DNA of 21,320 bases, taken from positions 1 through 21,320 of the forward strand of contig CAJTQG010000047.1 of assembly GCA_910578605.1 (NCBI GenBank), in the 5' to 3' direction. Below are positions 6,306-14,374 of this stretch, piece after piece. Positions within the stretch are counted from its first letter, which is position 1; every line of letters begins with the position of its first letter. A program made the translations under genes and the position numbers. Under the pieces are notes generated by a model. That model was not told where the DNA came from and ran no database searches. It saw nothing but the letters and a program-made list of their open reading frames with translations. The DNA is from an uncultured Lachnospiraceae bacterium (GTDB taxonomy: Bacteria; Bacillota; Clostridia; Lachnospirales; Lachnospiraceae).

Positions 6306-8663
6306 TTGGAAGAAAAGACAAAAATCTCCGTTCGCAATCTGGTAGAATTTATATTTAGAAGCGGTAATATTGACAACCGAAGAACTGCGCCCATGGATGC
6401 AGATGCTATGCAGGAGGGCAGCAGACTACACCGAAAACTTCAGAGGAAAATGGGAAGTGATTATGTTCCAGAAGTGCCTCTTGCCATGGAGATTCCTGTA
6501 GGAGAGACTAATTTGGTGCTGGAGGGAAGAGCGGACGGTATTATCACAAAGGATAAACAGGTGATAATAGACGAAATTAAATGCGTATATCAAAACATAA
6601 ATTATATAACAAAACCTGCGTTGGTACATAAGGCGCAGGTTCTTTGCTATGCCTATATGTATCTGATAAAGGAGGAGCTGGAGGTAATTACCATTCAGGT
6701 GACCTACTGTCAGATGGAGACAGAGCAGCTGAAAAAGTTTCATGAGGAATATAATAAACAAGTATTGACCAAATGGTTCTGGGAAATGATGGAGGAATAC
6801 AAAAAGTGGTTGGATTTCCAGCGGGAATCCAAAAAAAAGGTATTGGAGTCTATAAAAAAAATAGAGTTTCCCTATATGTATCGAAAAGGACAACATGATT
6901 TGGTAGTGTCTGCCTATCGGGCCATGGCAAGGCAATGTAATCTTTATATTCAAGCCCCCACAGGGGTGGGAAAAACTTTATCGGCTGTTTTTCCGGCAGT
7001 GAAGGCGGTAGGTGAGGAGAAAGGACGTAAAATATTTTATCTTACGGCAAAGACAATTACTAGAACGGTGGCCCAGGAGGCATTTCAGATACTTAGAGAG
7101 CAGGGCTTATATTTCCCCACTATCACCATAACCGCAAAGGATAAATTGTGTGTGATGGAGGAGACAAACTGCAATCCAGTTTACTGTCACAGGGCGAAAG
7201 GTCATTTTGACAGGGTGAATGAGGCGGTGTATGACTGTATTACCCATGAGGAGGCAATTACCAGGGAAGTGTTGGAGGAATATGCAGACCGCTATGATGT
7301 CTGTCCCTATGAATTTTGTTTGGATTTAAGTAATTGGATGGAGGGGATTATATGTGATTACAATTACGCCTTTGACCCTGTAGTTCATCTTAAGCGATAT
7401 TTTGGCGAGGAGATAAAGGGAAACTATATTCTGTTAGTAGATGAAGCACACAATCTTGTGGAGCGGGCAAGGGAAATGTACAGCGCATCCATATGGAAAG
7501 AGGATTTTTTATATATGGGAAAAATCTTTGCAGACAAAAGTATTAAAATTTCAAAGGCGTTGGCAAAATGTAATAAAATTCTGTTGGCTTACAAAAGAGA
7601 ATGTGAGAGCTATGTGCTCTGTGAGGAGATGGATGATTTTATATTAGCACTGCTTAGGCTGATTTCTTATATGGAAAAATATTTAGAGGACAATGAAGAG
7701 TTTGAACAGCTAGGGGAAGTGTTGGATTTTTATTTCCAAATCCGCACTTTCAGCCAGGTATATGAGGCCATGGACGATTCCTATGTGCTTTACCAGGAAA
7801 TGACCAGAGACGGCAGATTTATGGTAAAGCTGTTTTGCATTCATCCGGCGGACAATATGGCAAAGTATTTGGAGAAAGCAAAAAGTGTACTATTTTTTTC
7901 CGCCACCTTGCTTCCAGTCAATTATTATAAGGATTTGTTTACGAAGAATTTGTCTGAATATGCGGTTTATGTGGAGTCTCCCTTCGATACAAAAAACAGA
8001 GCGCTGCTGGTGGCAGGAGATATTACAAGTAAATATACAAGGAGAAATATTGAGGAATACAAAAAGGTAGGGAGATATTTACAAAAGATTATAGGAGAGC
8101 ATTCCGGCAATTACTTAGTGTTCTTTCCCTCCTACCAGTTTATGGAAAATGTATTTCAAATATGCGTGGAGGAGAAATTGCTCTGTGAGGAGAATATAGT
8201 TCTTCAGGGAACAAATATGTCAGAGCTTGAGAGAGAAGAATTTTTAAAATGCTTTGAACAGTCAAAAGCGTCCCAAAATGTGATTGGATTTTGTGTGATG
8301 GGAGGAATATTTTCGGAAGGAATAGATTTAACAGGAGATAGCCTGATAGGGACAATTATTGTGGGAAATGGTTTTCCGCAAATTGGAACAGAGCGGCAGA
8401 TTATAAAGGATTATTTTGACGCAAGGGGTGAGAATGGCTTTGCTTATGCCTATCTTTATCCGGGTATGAATAAAGTAATGCAGGCAGCGGGAAGAGTGAT
8501 TCGGACAGAAAATGACAGAGGGGTGATAGCGCTGCTAGAAGAGCGCTTCCTGTATTCTGGCTATCAGCAGCTTTTTCCGAAGGAATGGGGGGATTACCAG
8601 AAGGTCAGTCTGCAAAATGTGGGAGAGAAAGTGGGGCAGTTTTGGATTAGTTTTAAGGATTAG
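6306..8663 (+). CDS. ATP-dependent DNA helicase (XPD/DinG-like, COG1199) with N-terminal Cas4-like nuclease domain
   Basis: Predicted superfamily 2 DNA helicase fused to a PD-(D/E)XK nuclease-like domain, 785 residues. The nuclease region shows His42, Asp77 (GRADGI), Glu90-x-Lys92 (DEIK) and QxxxY at 111-115, as in Cas4/RecB nucleases. The helicase has Walker A APTGVGKT (217-224), DEAH (379-382), SATLLP (532-537) and QAAGRVIRT (726-734). Six cysteines (282, 289, 294, 311, 333, 338) lie between Walker A and DEAH, where XPD-type enzymes hold a 4Fe-4S cluster. The start is TTG 6306: AAGGAG at 6294-6299 sits 6 nt upstream and the protein then begins with the family-like ISVRNLVEFI. An upstream TTG at 6246, inside trpA, lacks this support. 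It probably shares the trp transcript. Substrate and repair pathway are unknown. Confidence 0.92.
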   Translation: MEEKTKISVRNLVEFIFRSGNIDNRRTAPMDADAMQEGSRLHRKLQRKMGSDYVPEVPLAMEIPVGETNLVLEGRADGIITKDKQVIIDEIKCVYQNINYITKPALVHKAQVLCYAYMYLIKEELEVITIQVTYCQMETEQLKKFHEEYNKQVLTKWFWEMMEEYKKWLDFQRESKKKVLESIKKIEFPYMYRKGQHDLVVSAYRAMARQCNLYIQAPTGVGKTLSAVFPAVKAVGEEKGRKIFYLTAKTITRTVAQEAFQILREQGLYFPTITITAKDKLCVMEETNCNPVYCHRAKGHFDRVNEAVYDCITHEEAITREVLEEYADRYDVCPYEFCLDLSNWMEGIICDYNYAFDPVVHLKRYFGEEIKGNYILLVDEAHNLVERAREMYSASIWKEDFLYMGKIFADKSIKISKALAKCNKILLAYKRECESYVLCEEMDDFILALLRLISYMEKYLEDNEEFEQLGEVLDFYFQIRTFSQVYEAMDDSYVLYQEMTRDGRFMVKLFCIHPADNMAKYLEKAKSVLFFSATLLPVNYYKDLFTKNLSEYAVYVESPFDTKNRALLVAGDITSKYTRRNIEEYKKVGRYLQKIIGEHSGNYLVFFPSYQFMENVFQICVEEKLLCEENIVLQGTNMSELEREEFLKCFEQSKASQNVIGFCVMGGIFSEGIDLTGDSLIGTIIVGNGFPQIGTERQIIKDYFDARGENGFAYAYLYPGMNKVMQAAGRVIRTENDRGVIALLEERFLYSGYQQLFPKEWGDYQKVSLQNVGEKVGQFWISFKD

Positions 8664-9516
8664 CAGTTCTGAACTCAGAAGGACTCATTCCTTTATATTT
8701 GCGAAAAATTTTAGAAAAGGCCATAGCATCTGGATACCCTACATCCAAAGCAATATAGGATATTTTTTCATCCGTGTTTTGCAGCAGTTCACAGGCACGA
8801 TTGAGACGGAATTGCAGCAGATAATCTTGGGGTGAAAGCCCTAAGGAATTTTTGAAAATATTGGTGAGGTAGCTTCTGTCAATGCCAATGTAGGAGGCAA
8901 TATCATTGATTTTAATAGCTTCTTTATAGTGAGTTTGAATATAGTCGGTGGCTTGGGACAAATATACACGGTGGGGATAGTCCTTCTGTTCGCTAGTACA
9001 TAAGGTTTGATAATGTGCTTCCATTAAAGCGGCAAGGATTTGAAGTAAGGAGGCTTGACGCCGGCACTCATTAAAGTGGGTTAAAGTTCTAGCCAGCATC
9101 ATCTGCTGGATGCAGGTGAGTATAAAGGAGGTATTCGTATAATGTCCTGTCAGATGAGTTTCATCAATTCCTGCATGTTTTAGATAGGAGTCTGCTTTAA
9201 TTCCATTAAAACCAATCCACAAATAATCCCAAGGGTAATTTTCGTCTGCCTCATAATAAATCTTGGTGTGGGGAAACAGAACGAAAAAATCGCCTTTGCT
9301 CAGGGTGAAGGTTTGTCCGTTCACTTCATAGATTCCCTTTCCCTCACAGATAAAATGAATAATGTACTCCTCCCTCTCACCAGGCCCAAAGGAATGGTTG
9401 GGAGGGCAATTTTGTACCCCGCATGTGCTCAAATAAAGGTCAACGCTGTTGTTTTGTAAATGCTCTAGACATTGAAAGCCTACAGAATTGATATAATTTT
9501 CTTTTGTTATTGTCAT
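8653..9516 (-). CDS. AraC-family transcriptional regulator with N-terminal cupin domain
   Basis: A 287-residue sugar-type AraC regulator. An N-terminal cupin-like sensor (about 46-102) contains HFICEGKGIYEVNG, LSKGDFFVLFPH and YPWDYLWIGFNG, the pattern of MsmR/RafR-like regulators of oligosaccharide genes. The C-terminal DNA-binding domain has two helix-turn-helix units (about 202-223, INDIASYIGIDRSYLTNIFK, and 252-273) and ends with the AraC signature GMSPSEFR. The ATG at 9516 is preferred to TTG 9528 because GGAGG lies 5 nt upstream and overlaps that TTG. Its last 11 bases overlap the helicase gene tail-to-tail. Divergent placement next to the GH97 gene suggests it activates that gene in response to a galactoside or similar sugar; this is inference. 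Confidence 0.93.
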   Translation of the reverse strand: MTITKENYINSVGFQCLEHLQNNSVDLYLSTCGVQNCPPNHSFGPGEREEYIIHFICEGKGIYEVNGQTFTLSKGDFFVLFPHTKIYYEADENYPWDYLWIGFNGIKADSYLKHAGIDETHLTGHYTNTSFILTCIQQMMLARTLTHFNECRRQASLLQILAALMEAHYQTLCTSEQKDYPHRVYLSQATDYIQTHYKEAIKINDIASYIGIDRSYLTNIFKNSLGLSPQDYLLQFRLNRACELLQNTDEKISYIALDVGYPDAMAFSKIFRKYKGMSPSEFRTANP

Positions 9517-9566
9517 TTTTGCCTCCAACTGATACCAACGGATTCCTTGGTTTTATGTTAATTAGT

Positions 9567-9595
9567 ATTTTAACATACCTATTATTTAGAAGCAA
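9567..9595 (-). promoter_or_regulatory. Promoter of the AraC-family regulator
   Basis: On the minus strand, TTGCTT (9595-9590) and TAAAAT (9572-9567) are spaced by exactly 17 bp, giving a start near 9560 and a leader of about 45 nt. An inverted repeat TGTTAA (9556-9561) / TTAACA (9570-9575) overlaps the -10 and start region, a possible autoregulatory operator. Confidence 0.65.
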
Positions 9596-9608
9596 AAACT
9601 TTTTAGAT

Positions 9609-9627
9609 ATTAGTACATATTACTAAT
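9609..9627. promoter_or_regulatory. Perfect 7-5-7 palindrome, candidate operator
   Basis: ATTAGTA (9609-9615) and TACTAAT (9621-9627) form a perfect inverted repeat with a 5-bp spacer. It lies 14 bp upstream of the araC -35 and about 145 bp upstream of the GH97 -10. AraC proteins more often bind direct repeats, so this may serve another regulator or be an AT-rich coincidence. Confidence 0.35.
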
Positions 9628-9694
9628 TACTTAGGCAGTTTACTATGAATGATTTTCATACAGGAATTTGTGTTTTTTAGTTCTTTCTACAATT

Positions 9695-9730
9695 CAAAAG
9701 GATTCCCAAAAGATTTCACAAAAGTTATAT
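9695..9730 (+). promoter_or_regulatory. Three 12-bp-spaced CAAAAG direct repeats, candidate AraC operator
   Basis: CAAAAG occurs at 9695-9700, 9707-9712 and 9719-9724, with a period of exactly 12 bp. The first two units continue similarly (GATTCC, ATTTCA). The array ends about 20-25 bp before the expected -35 position of the GH97 promoter, where class II AraC activators bind. AraC-family monomers with two helix-turn-helix units recognise long half-sites in tandem, so an array like this fits. No experimental motif is claimed. Confidence 0.45.
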
Positions 9731-9772
9731 TCCATACCACAAAAATACATGGGCTGTAAAAAAATACTTTGC

Positions 9773-9778
9773 TACAAT
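9773..9778 (+). promoter_or_regulatory. Candidate -10 of the GH97 gene, no good -35
   Basis: TACAAT at 9773-9778 is a fair -10, about 76 bp before the start codon. The -35 position (about 9750-9755, TGGGCT) is poor, which is the usual look of an activator-dependent promoter and fits control by the divergent AraC protein. Confidence 0.4.
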
Positions 9779-9854
9779 AATAAACGAAATGAAATATTGC
9801 TTTACCAGTTAGGAACATGACAGAACAGTAAAAGTGCAGGAATGGAGGTATACT

Positions 9855-12800
9855 ATGAAAAAAATTGGGAAACAGTGGATGGCTATGACAATGGCGGCAC
9901 TTATGGCATTTACACCGCTAGAGAGTTTGGGAATATCTCAAGGTGTACAGGCTGCCTTGAATGGGGAAAGGGACAAAAGGAGTGACGGTTTGACGCAGAC
10001 AGTAACTCCTGCATATTTTTGGGATTTTGAATCGGAGGGGGGATTAGAGGAGATCACACTGAAGGGAACAGCAAAGCTGACACAGCAAAAAATCACTATT
10101 GGGGAAACTACATATTTAGGAACAGAAAATCATGTGTTGGAGTTGTCAGGGGGCAGCAAGGGAAGTAGCTTTGTTCAGCTGCCCTCAGATTTGTACCAGA
10201 ATGTCAATGCACAGACAGGATTTACCTATTCCTTCTGGGTGAAACCAAATAAGGATATAGGCTCCTATTCCAGGGTAATCTCAGGAGCAACAGCCAATTC
10301 CAACAATGAATTTGCATTTGCGCCCTATGGGTCAGATAAGGTTTGGAATGTATTGTTTGATGATACAAATGTTGTCCGTGCACGTATGGATACAGAACTG
10401 AAGAAGGATGTATGGAGCCTGTTTACATTTACAGTAGACAGCGATGATATTATATTTTACATTAATGGAAAAGAGACAGAATGCTATTCCAGCAGTGAAT
10501 TGAGAACACGGTTGGACATGATGGACACTTTAGTGAACAATGCCTTAGGAAAAACATGTTCAGGATGGTCGGATACAGATGCGAAGGTAATGCTGGATGA
10601 CGTAAGGTTGTATAAGCAAGCCTTAACTTCACAGCAGGTTGCAGATTTGGCTAACAGCTATGGGTTTGAGGTGACGGTATCTCCACAGCAGGAGCTTGGC
10701 AGCAGCACACAATGGACGGACGGAACCAATCTTACCGAGACGGCCGCCGGTATAGAAAAGGATCAAATGTTGGCAAAAATTATGGTTGATGAAGCACAAG
10801 GAAGATACTTTATCACCGCCTCCAAAGGGGGAAAGGTAGTGTTGGATTGTTCCTTGTTAGGTATCCAGACTAATATTGATATGACAAAAAATATGGAGCT
10901 TCTAGCAGATTCTATTGTCATTTCTTCCGGCAAGGAAAGCTATGAATTGACAACAGGCAATCAGAGCAACGTGGAGGAGGAGTACACTCAGCTGCAATTT
11001 ACATTGCAGGAAAAAACTTCTAGACAGGAGCTTAAAGTGATTGTGCGCTGTTTTCAGGATGGTGTTGCTTATTGTTATGAATTGAAAGGGAAGACAGGGC
11101 AAACAGGAGTTGTAAAAGGGGAGGCAAGTGAATATGTATTGCCGGCTGATTCTGTAATATGGGCAGGATATGACGAGGCAGGAAATTATGAATATGAATA
11201 CCAAAAAATCAAAATGTCCCAGGTAAAGAAGAAAACAGCCAAGTATTCGGTGCCTATTTTAGCTCAAAACGGAAATATGTGGACATTGCTTACAGAGGCA
11301 GCGGTTTTTTCCAATGAAAATCCTTACTGTGCCTCCCATTTGGAAACTACAGCAGGCACAAGAAATTTAAAATATAAATTTGGAAAAGGCAGCAGCAGCC
11401 AAATTACAATAACCTATGATAAAAACGGGAGCTTCACTACTCCTTGGAGAGCATTGATCTGTGCAGATAATTTGGATGATATTATCAATACAACAGTTAT
11501 TACCAGCTTGAATCCCAAGGCAGATGAGACATTGTTTGCAGATGCAGACCAGTGGGTGCGCACTGGAACAGTGGCATGGTCCTGGTGGTCAGAAGCGGGA
11601 GATGACCCAATTGAATATGACCAGCAGAAGGATTACATTGATTTTGCCGCTGAAAATGGCTGGGAATATGTATGCTTAGATTTTGGCTGGTGCCTGTGGA
11701 AGGATTATAAAAGTAAAGTAAAAGAATTAGTAGACTACGGAAAAGAAAAAAATGTTGATATTATGTTGTGGTACGGAGTAAATAATGACAATCATTCTGG
11801 ATTTAAGGATGCACAGGGGGAAAGCGCCTATCCAAAATATTCCTTAAAGACAGCAGCGCAATTAAAAGAACAGTTTGCGTGGTGCAGGTCTGTAGGGGTA
11901 AAGGCGGTAAAAGTAGATTACTATGAAAAAGACGACGCGGCAACGATGAAGCTTATGTACGACTGTGCACAGATTGGAGCACAAAATAAAATTAATGTAT
12001 TGTTCCACGGCTGTACCGCACCTAGAGGAGAGCACAGAACGTTTCCAAATGTACTGGGTTATGAGGCAGTTCGGGGAAGTGAGTATTATAAATGGAATGT
12101 TGGGCCATCGGTATTTAACTGCCTGCTATACTGCTTTTCTAGAAATATAGCAGGGGGTATGGATTTTACACCTGTAGGAATGCAGATAGACCAGCTGCCG
12201 GTAACCGCAGGCTTTCAGCTTTCTCAGGTGATTGCCTATCAGTCCGGTTTTCAGAATATTGCATCCTCTGTATACAAATTAGAAGGATTTAAAGGCTTGG
12301 CTCTTATCAATGATGTACCAACACAGTGGGAGGAGACAAAATTATTGGAGGGGGAGCCAGGTAATTATCAAACAATCGCAAGAAGAAGCAAAGAGAAAAC
12401 ACAAGAGTGGTATATATCTACGATGACAGCAAGCCCCCGCACAGCACAGATACCATTAAATTTCTTAGGAGAGGGGGAGTATCATGCTTATATATATGAA
12501 GACAATGCAGATGGAAGTGATATTGTATTGACGGAAAAAACAGTTACAAGGGAAGATACCTTGTTGCTGCCATTACAGAAAAATGGCGGCGCTAGTGTAA
12601 AGCTGACAAAGGAAGCTATGAACACGGCAACAAGTTATGACAATTACATATACTATGAGGCAGAAAAGGAAACGAATCTGCTTGATGGATATGCAAAGGT
12701 TAGCAAAAATCAGTTTGCATCCGGTCAAATGCAAGTAGCAGGGATAGGAGGGGCAAAATTCAATACGCTCACATTTCAAAATGTGACAGCAGAAACAGCA

Positions 12801-14063
12801 GGGGTGTATGAGATGAAGCTGTACTATGCCTGCGGCGTGCCAAGACGTATTTGTTATACAATCAACGGTGCAAACACTGTGAGAAGTAAAAAATTAAATG
12901 CTGGGGTAAACACATTGGCTATGGAGAAATTTTATGTGAAATTAAACCAGGGAACTAACACGATTGTCTTTGGAAACAGTGAGGCAAAGGCGCCGAATGT
13001 AGACAGAATTGGAATTTCTGCCAATCCTGTACAAATGGAGGCGACAAAGACAGATTTAACGGATGATGGCATTAAGCCTATTGATGGAGCCCAGTATGAT
13101 TATCAGATATATGAGGCGAAAAATGCTGTTGTAAGTGGAGGTGCAAAGCATGAGGGGGATTCCATTGGCTGGTTGGGAAACAGTGCATCCAGTCAGGCGG
13201 CATTTCAGGTGTCTGTTTTGAAGGAAGGAAATTATAAGCTGCAAATTCAATATTTTGCAGGGGAGACAAGAAATGTATTTGTCAAAGTAAATCAGACAGG
13301 GGCAAAATCATATTCCTGTCCAAGTACAGGCTCATACTCTCAGGACAGTGCAGATAGTATTTATGTAAATGTGTATTTAAAGGCTGGAGTGAATACTATT
13401 ACATTGATGAATGCCAAGGGATGGTGCCCTAATATTTTGTCTATAGGAATCTCCAAGGTGATGCTGACTTTGGGCTCTAATACAAATAACAATTTCAACA
13501 ATAATAACCAAGGTTCACACAACAATGTAAAGGCGAAAAAAATACAAGTGAAGGCAGCCGGTTATGTACTCAATAAAATCACTTTGAAAAAAGGAGCAAA
13601 ATTAGCTTTTACAACTGAGGTTTTACCAAAAGGGGCAAAACAAAATTTGGTATATAAATTGAGCAGAAAGGGAATCGTATCTGTTTCAAAAAAAGGTGTT
13701 ATCAAAGCAAAAAAAGCGGGAAAAGTAAAGATTAGGATTACTTCTATTGATGGGGCAGTAAAAACTTATGTACAGGTGAAGGTAGTAAATAAAAAAATTA
13801 TCAATAAGAAATTAAAGCTGAAAAAGACAAAGCTGAGAATGAAAAAGAAAGGCGCATCGACCCAAATCCAAATAAAAGCTTTGACAAAGGATACAACAGA
13901 CAAAATCACATACAAGATAGTAAAAGGAAAGAAATACGTCAAGGTAGATAAATTTGGAGTGATAAGGGCAAAGGTAAAGCCTTCTGCTAAGGCTAAAAAA
14001 GCTGTGGTGGAGGTGAAATGTGGAAAGAGCAAGAAAAAGGTAGGGATTACTTTAAAAAAATAA
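9855..14063 (+). CDS. Secreted multidomain GH97 glycoside hydrolase (probable retaining alpha-galactosidase type)
   Basis: A 1402-residue exported enzyme. ATG 9855 has GGAGG 6 nt upstream. A signal peptide (about 1-33, cleavage after GVQA) is followed by a LamG-like domain (about 50-270; YSFWVKP, LDDVRLY) and the GH97 N-terminal beta domain (about 275-560). The catalytic barrel (about 570-860) has WSWWSEAGDD, LDFGW, KVDYYE and GYEAVRGSEYYKW. Asp688 in KVDYYE corresponds to the nucleophile of retaining GH97 enzymes, and Glu737 or Glu743 is the likely acid-base. A small C-terminal beta domain, two CBM35/6-like modules (about 930-1055 and 1080-1200; each opens with an xYEA motif), an Asn-rich linker (about 1206-1226) and two Ig-like, very lysine-rich domains (1228-1402) follow. 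No LPXTG or dockerin is seen. Substrate specificity is inferred. Confidence 0.92.
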   Translation: MKKIGKQWMAMTMAALMAFTPLESLGISQGVQAALNGERDKRSDGLTQTVTPAYFWDFESEGGLEEITLKGTAKLTQQKITIGETTYLGTENHVLELSGGSKGSSFVQLPSDLYQNVNAQTGFTYSFWVKPNKDIGSYSRVISGATANSNNEFAFAPYGSDKVWNVLFDDTNVVRARMDTELKKDVWSLFTFTVDSDDIIFYINGKETECYSSSELRTRLDMMDTLVNNALGKTCSGWSDTDAKVMLDDVRLYKQALTSQQVADLANSYGFEVTVSPQQELGSSTQWTDGTNLTETAAGIEKDQMLAKIMVDEAQGRYFITASKGGKVVLDCSLLGIQTNIDMTKNMELLADSIVISSGKESYELTTGNQSNVEEEYTQLQFTLQEKTSRQELKVIVRCFQDGVAYCYELKGKTGQTGVVKGEASEYVLPADSVIWAGYDEAGNYEYEYQKIKMSQVKKKTAKYSVPILAQNGNMWTLLTEAAVFSNENPYCASHLETTAGTRNLKYKFGKGSSSQITITYDKNGSFTTPWRALICADNLDDIINTTVITSLNPKADETLFADADQWVRTGTVAWSWWSEAGDDPIEYDQQKDYIDFAAENGWEYVCLDFGWCLWKDYKSKVKELVDYGKEKNVDIMLWYGVNNDNHSGFKDAQGESAYPKYSLKTAAQLKEQFAWCRSVGVKAVKVDYYEKDDAATMKLMYDCAQIGAQNKINVLFHGCTAPRGEHRTFPNVLGYEAVRGSEYYKWNVGPSVFNCLLYCFSRNIAGGMDFTPVGMQIDQLPVTAGFQLSQVIAYQSGFQNIASSVYKLEGFKGLALINDVPTQWEETKLLEGEPGNYQTIARRSKEKTQEWYISTMTASPRTAQIPLNFLGEGEYHAYIYEDNADGSDIVLTEKTVTREDTLLLPLQKNGGASVKLTKEAMNTATSYDNYIYYEAEKETNLLDGYAKVSKNQFASGQMQVAGIGGAKFNTLTFQNVTAETAGVYEMKLYYACGVPRRICYTINGANTVRSKKLNAGVNTLAMEKFYVKLNQGTNTIVFGNSEAKAPNVDRIGISANPVQMEATKTDLTDDGIKPIDGAQYDYQIYEAKNAVVSGGAKHEGDSIGWLGNSASSQAAFQVSVLKEGNYKLQIQYFAGETRNVFVKVNQTGAKSYSCPSTGSYSQDSADSIYVNVYLKAGVNTITLMNAKGWCPNILSIGISKVMLTLGSNTNNNFNNNNQGSHNNVKAKKIQVKAAGYVLNKITLKKGAKLAFTTEVLPKGAKQNLVYKLSRKGIVSVSKKGVIKAKKAGKVKIRITSIDGAVKTYVQVKVVNKKIINKKLKLKKTKLRMKKKGASTQIQIKALTKDTTDKITYKIVKGKKYVKVDKFGVIRAKVKPSAKAKKAVVEVKCGKSKKKVGITLKK

Positions 14064-14102
14064 AGAGTCCTGCCAAAGGTGCTGAAATATAAATGCTCTA
14101 AT

Positions 14103-14161
14103 CAGGGTATCAAAAGGTTTAATCTGCGTTAAAACAATTGACCTTTTGATGCCCTGGTTTT
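14103..14161 (+). terminator. Rho-independent terminator after the GH97 gene
   Basis: The arms at 14103-14118 and 14141-14156 pair over 16 bp with one G-U pair, leaving a 22-nt loop, and TTTTATT follows. It lies 40 bases after the GH97 stop codon, so the gene appears monocistronic. Confidence 0.85.
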
Positions 14162-14195
14162 ATTGTGTTAGAAAGTTTGTCCTTTACTGTAAAAA
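14158..14195 (+). repeat. Post-terminator dispersed element, copy B
   Basis: This copy shares TTTTATTGT, TAGAAA-GTTT-TCCT and GTAAAAA, in the same order, with 451-495. It also starts in the T-tract of a terminator. Its inverted repeat is degenerate compared with copy A. The rest of the gap up to 14312 holds no gene I can support. Confidence 0.45.
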
Positions 14196-14312
14196 AGCTT
14201 TGGGGTATTGAGGAAAAGCCTGCTTTGTGCTTTTGGCATGCAATGGGTTAGGAGGGAATATGCTCCCATAGAAATTTCATTGATATATATGAAAAATGGG
14301 GGGAATCATCAA

Positions 14313-14341
14313 TTGACAGATTACCATATCTATTGTAAGAT
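14313..14341 (+). promoter_or_regulatory. Strong sigma-A promoter of the DUF1461-type gene
   Basis: A perfect TTGACA (14313-14318) is followed after 17 bp by TAAGAT (14336-14341). Transcription would start near 14348, giving a leader of only about 27 nt that consists mostly of the AAGGAGG ribosome binding site at 14361-14367. Confidence 0.8.
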
Positions 14342-14374
14342 TGCATAGTGGGAATGGTAAAAGGAGGTAGTTTG

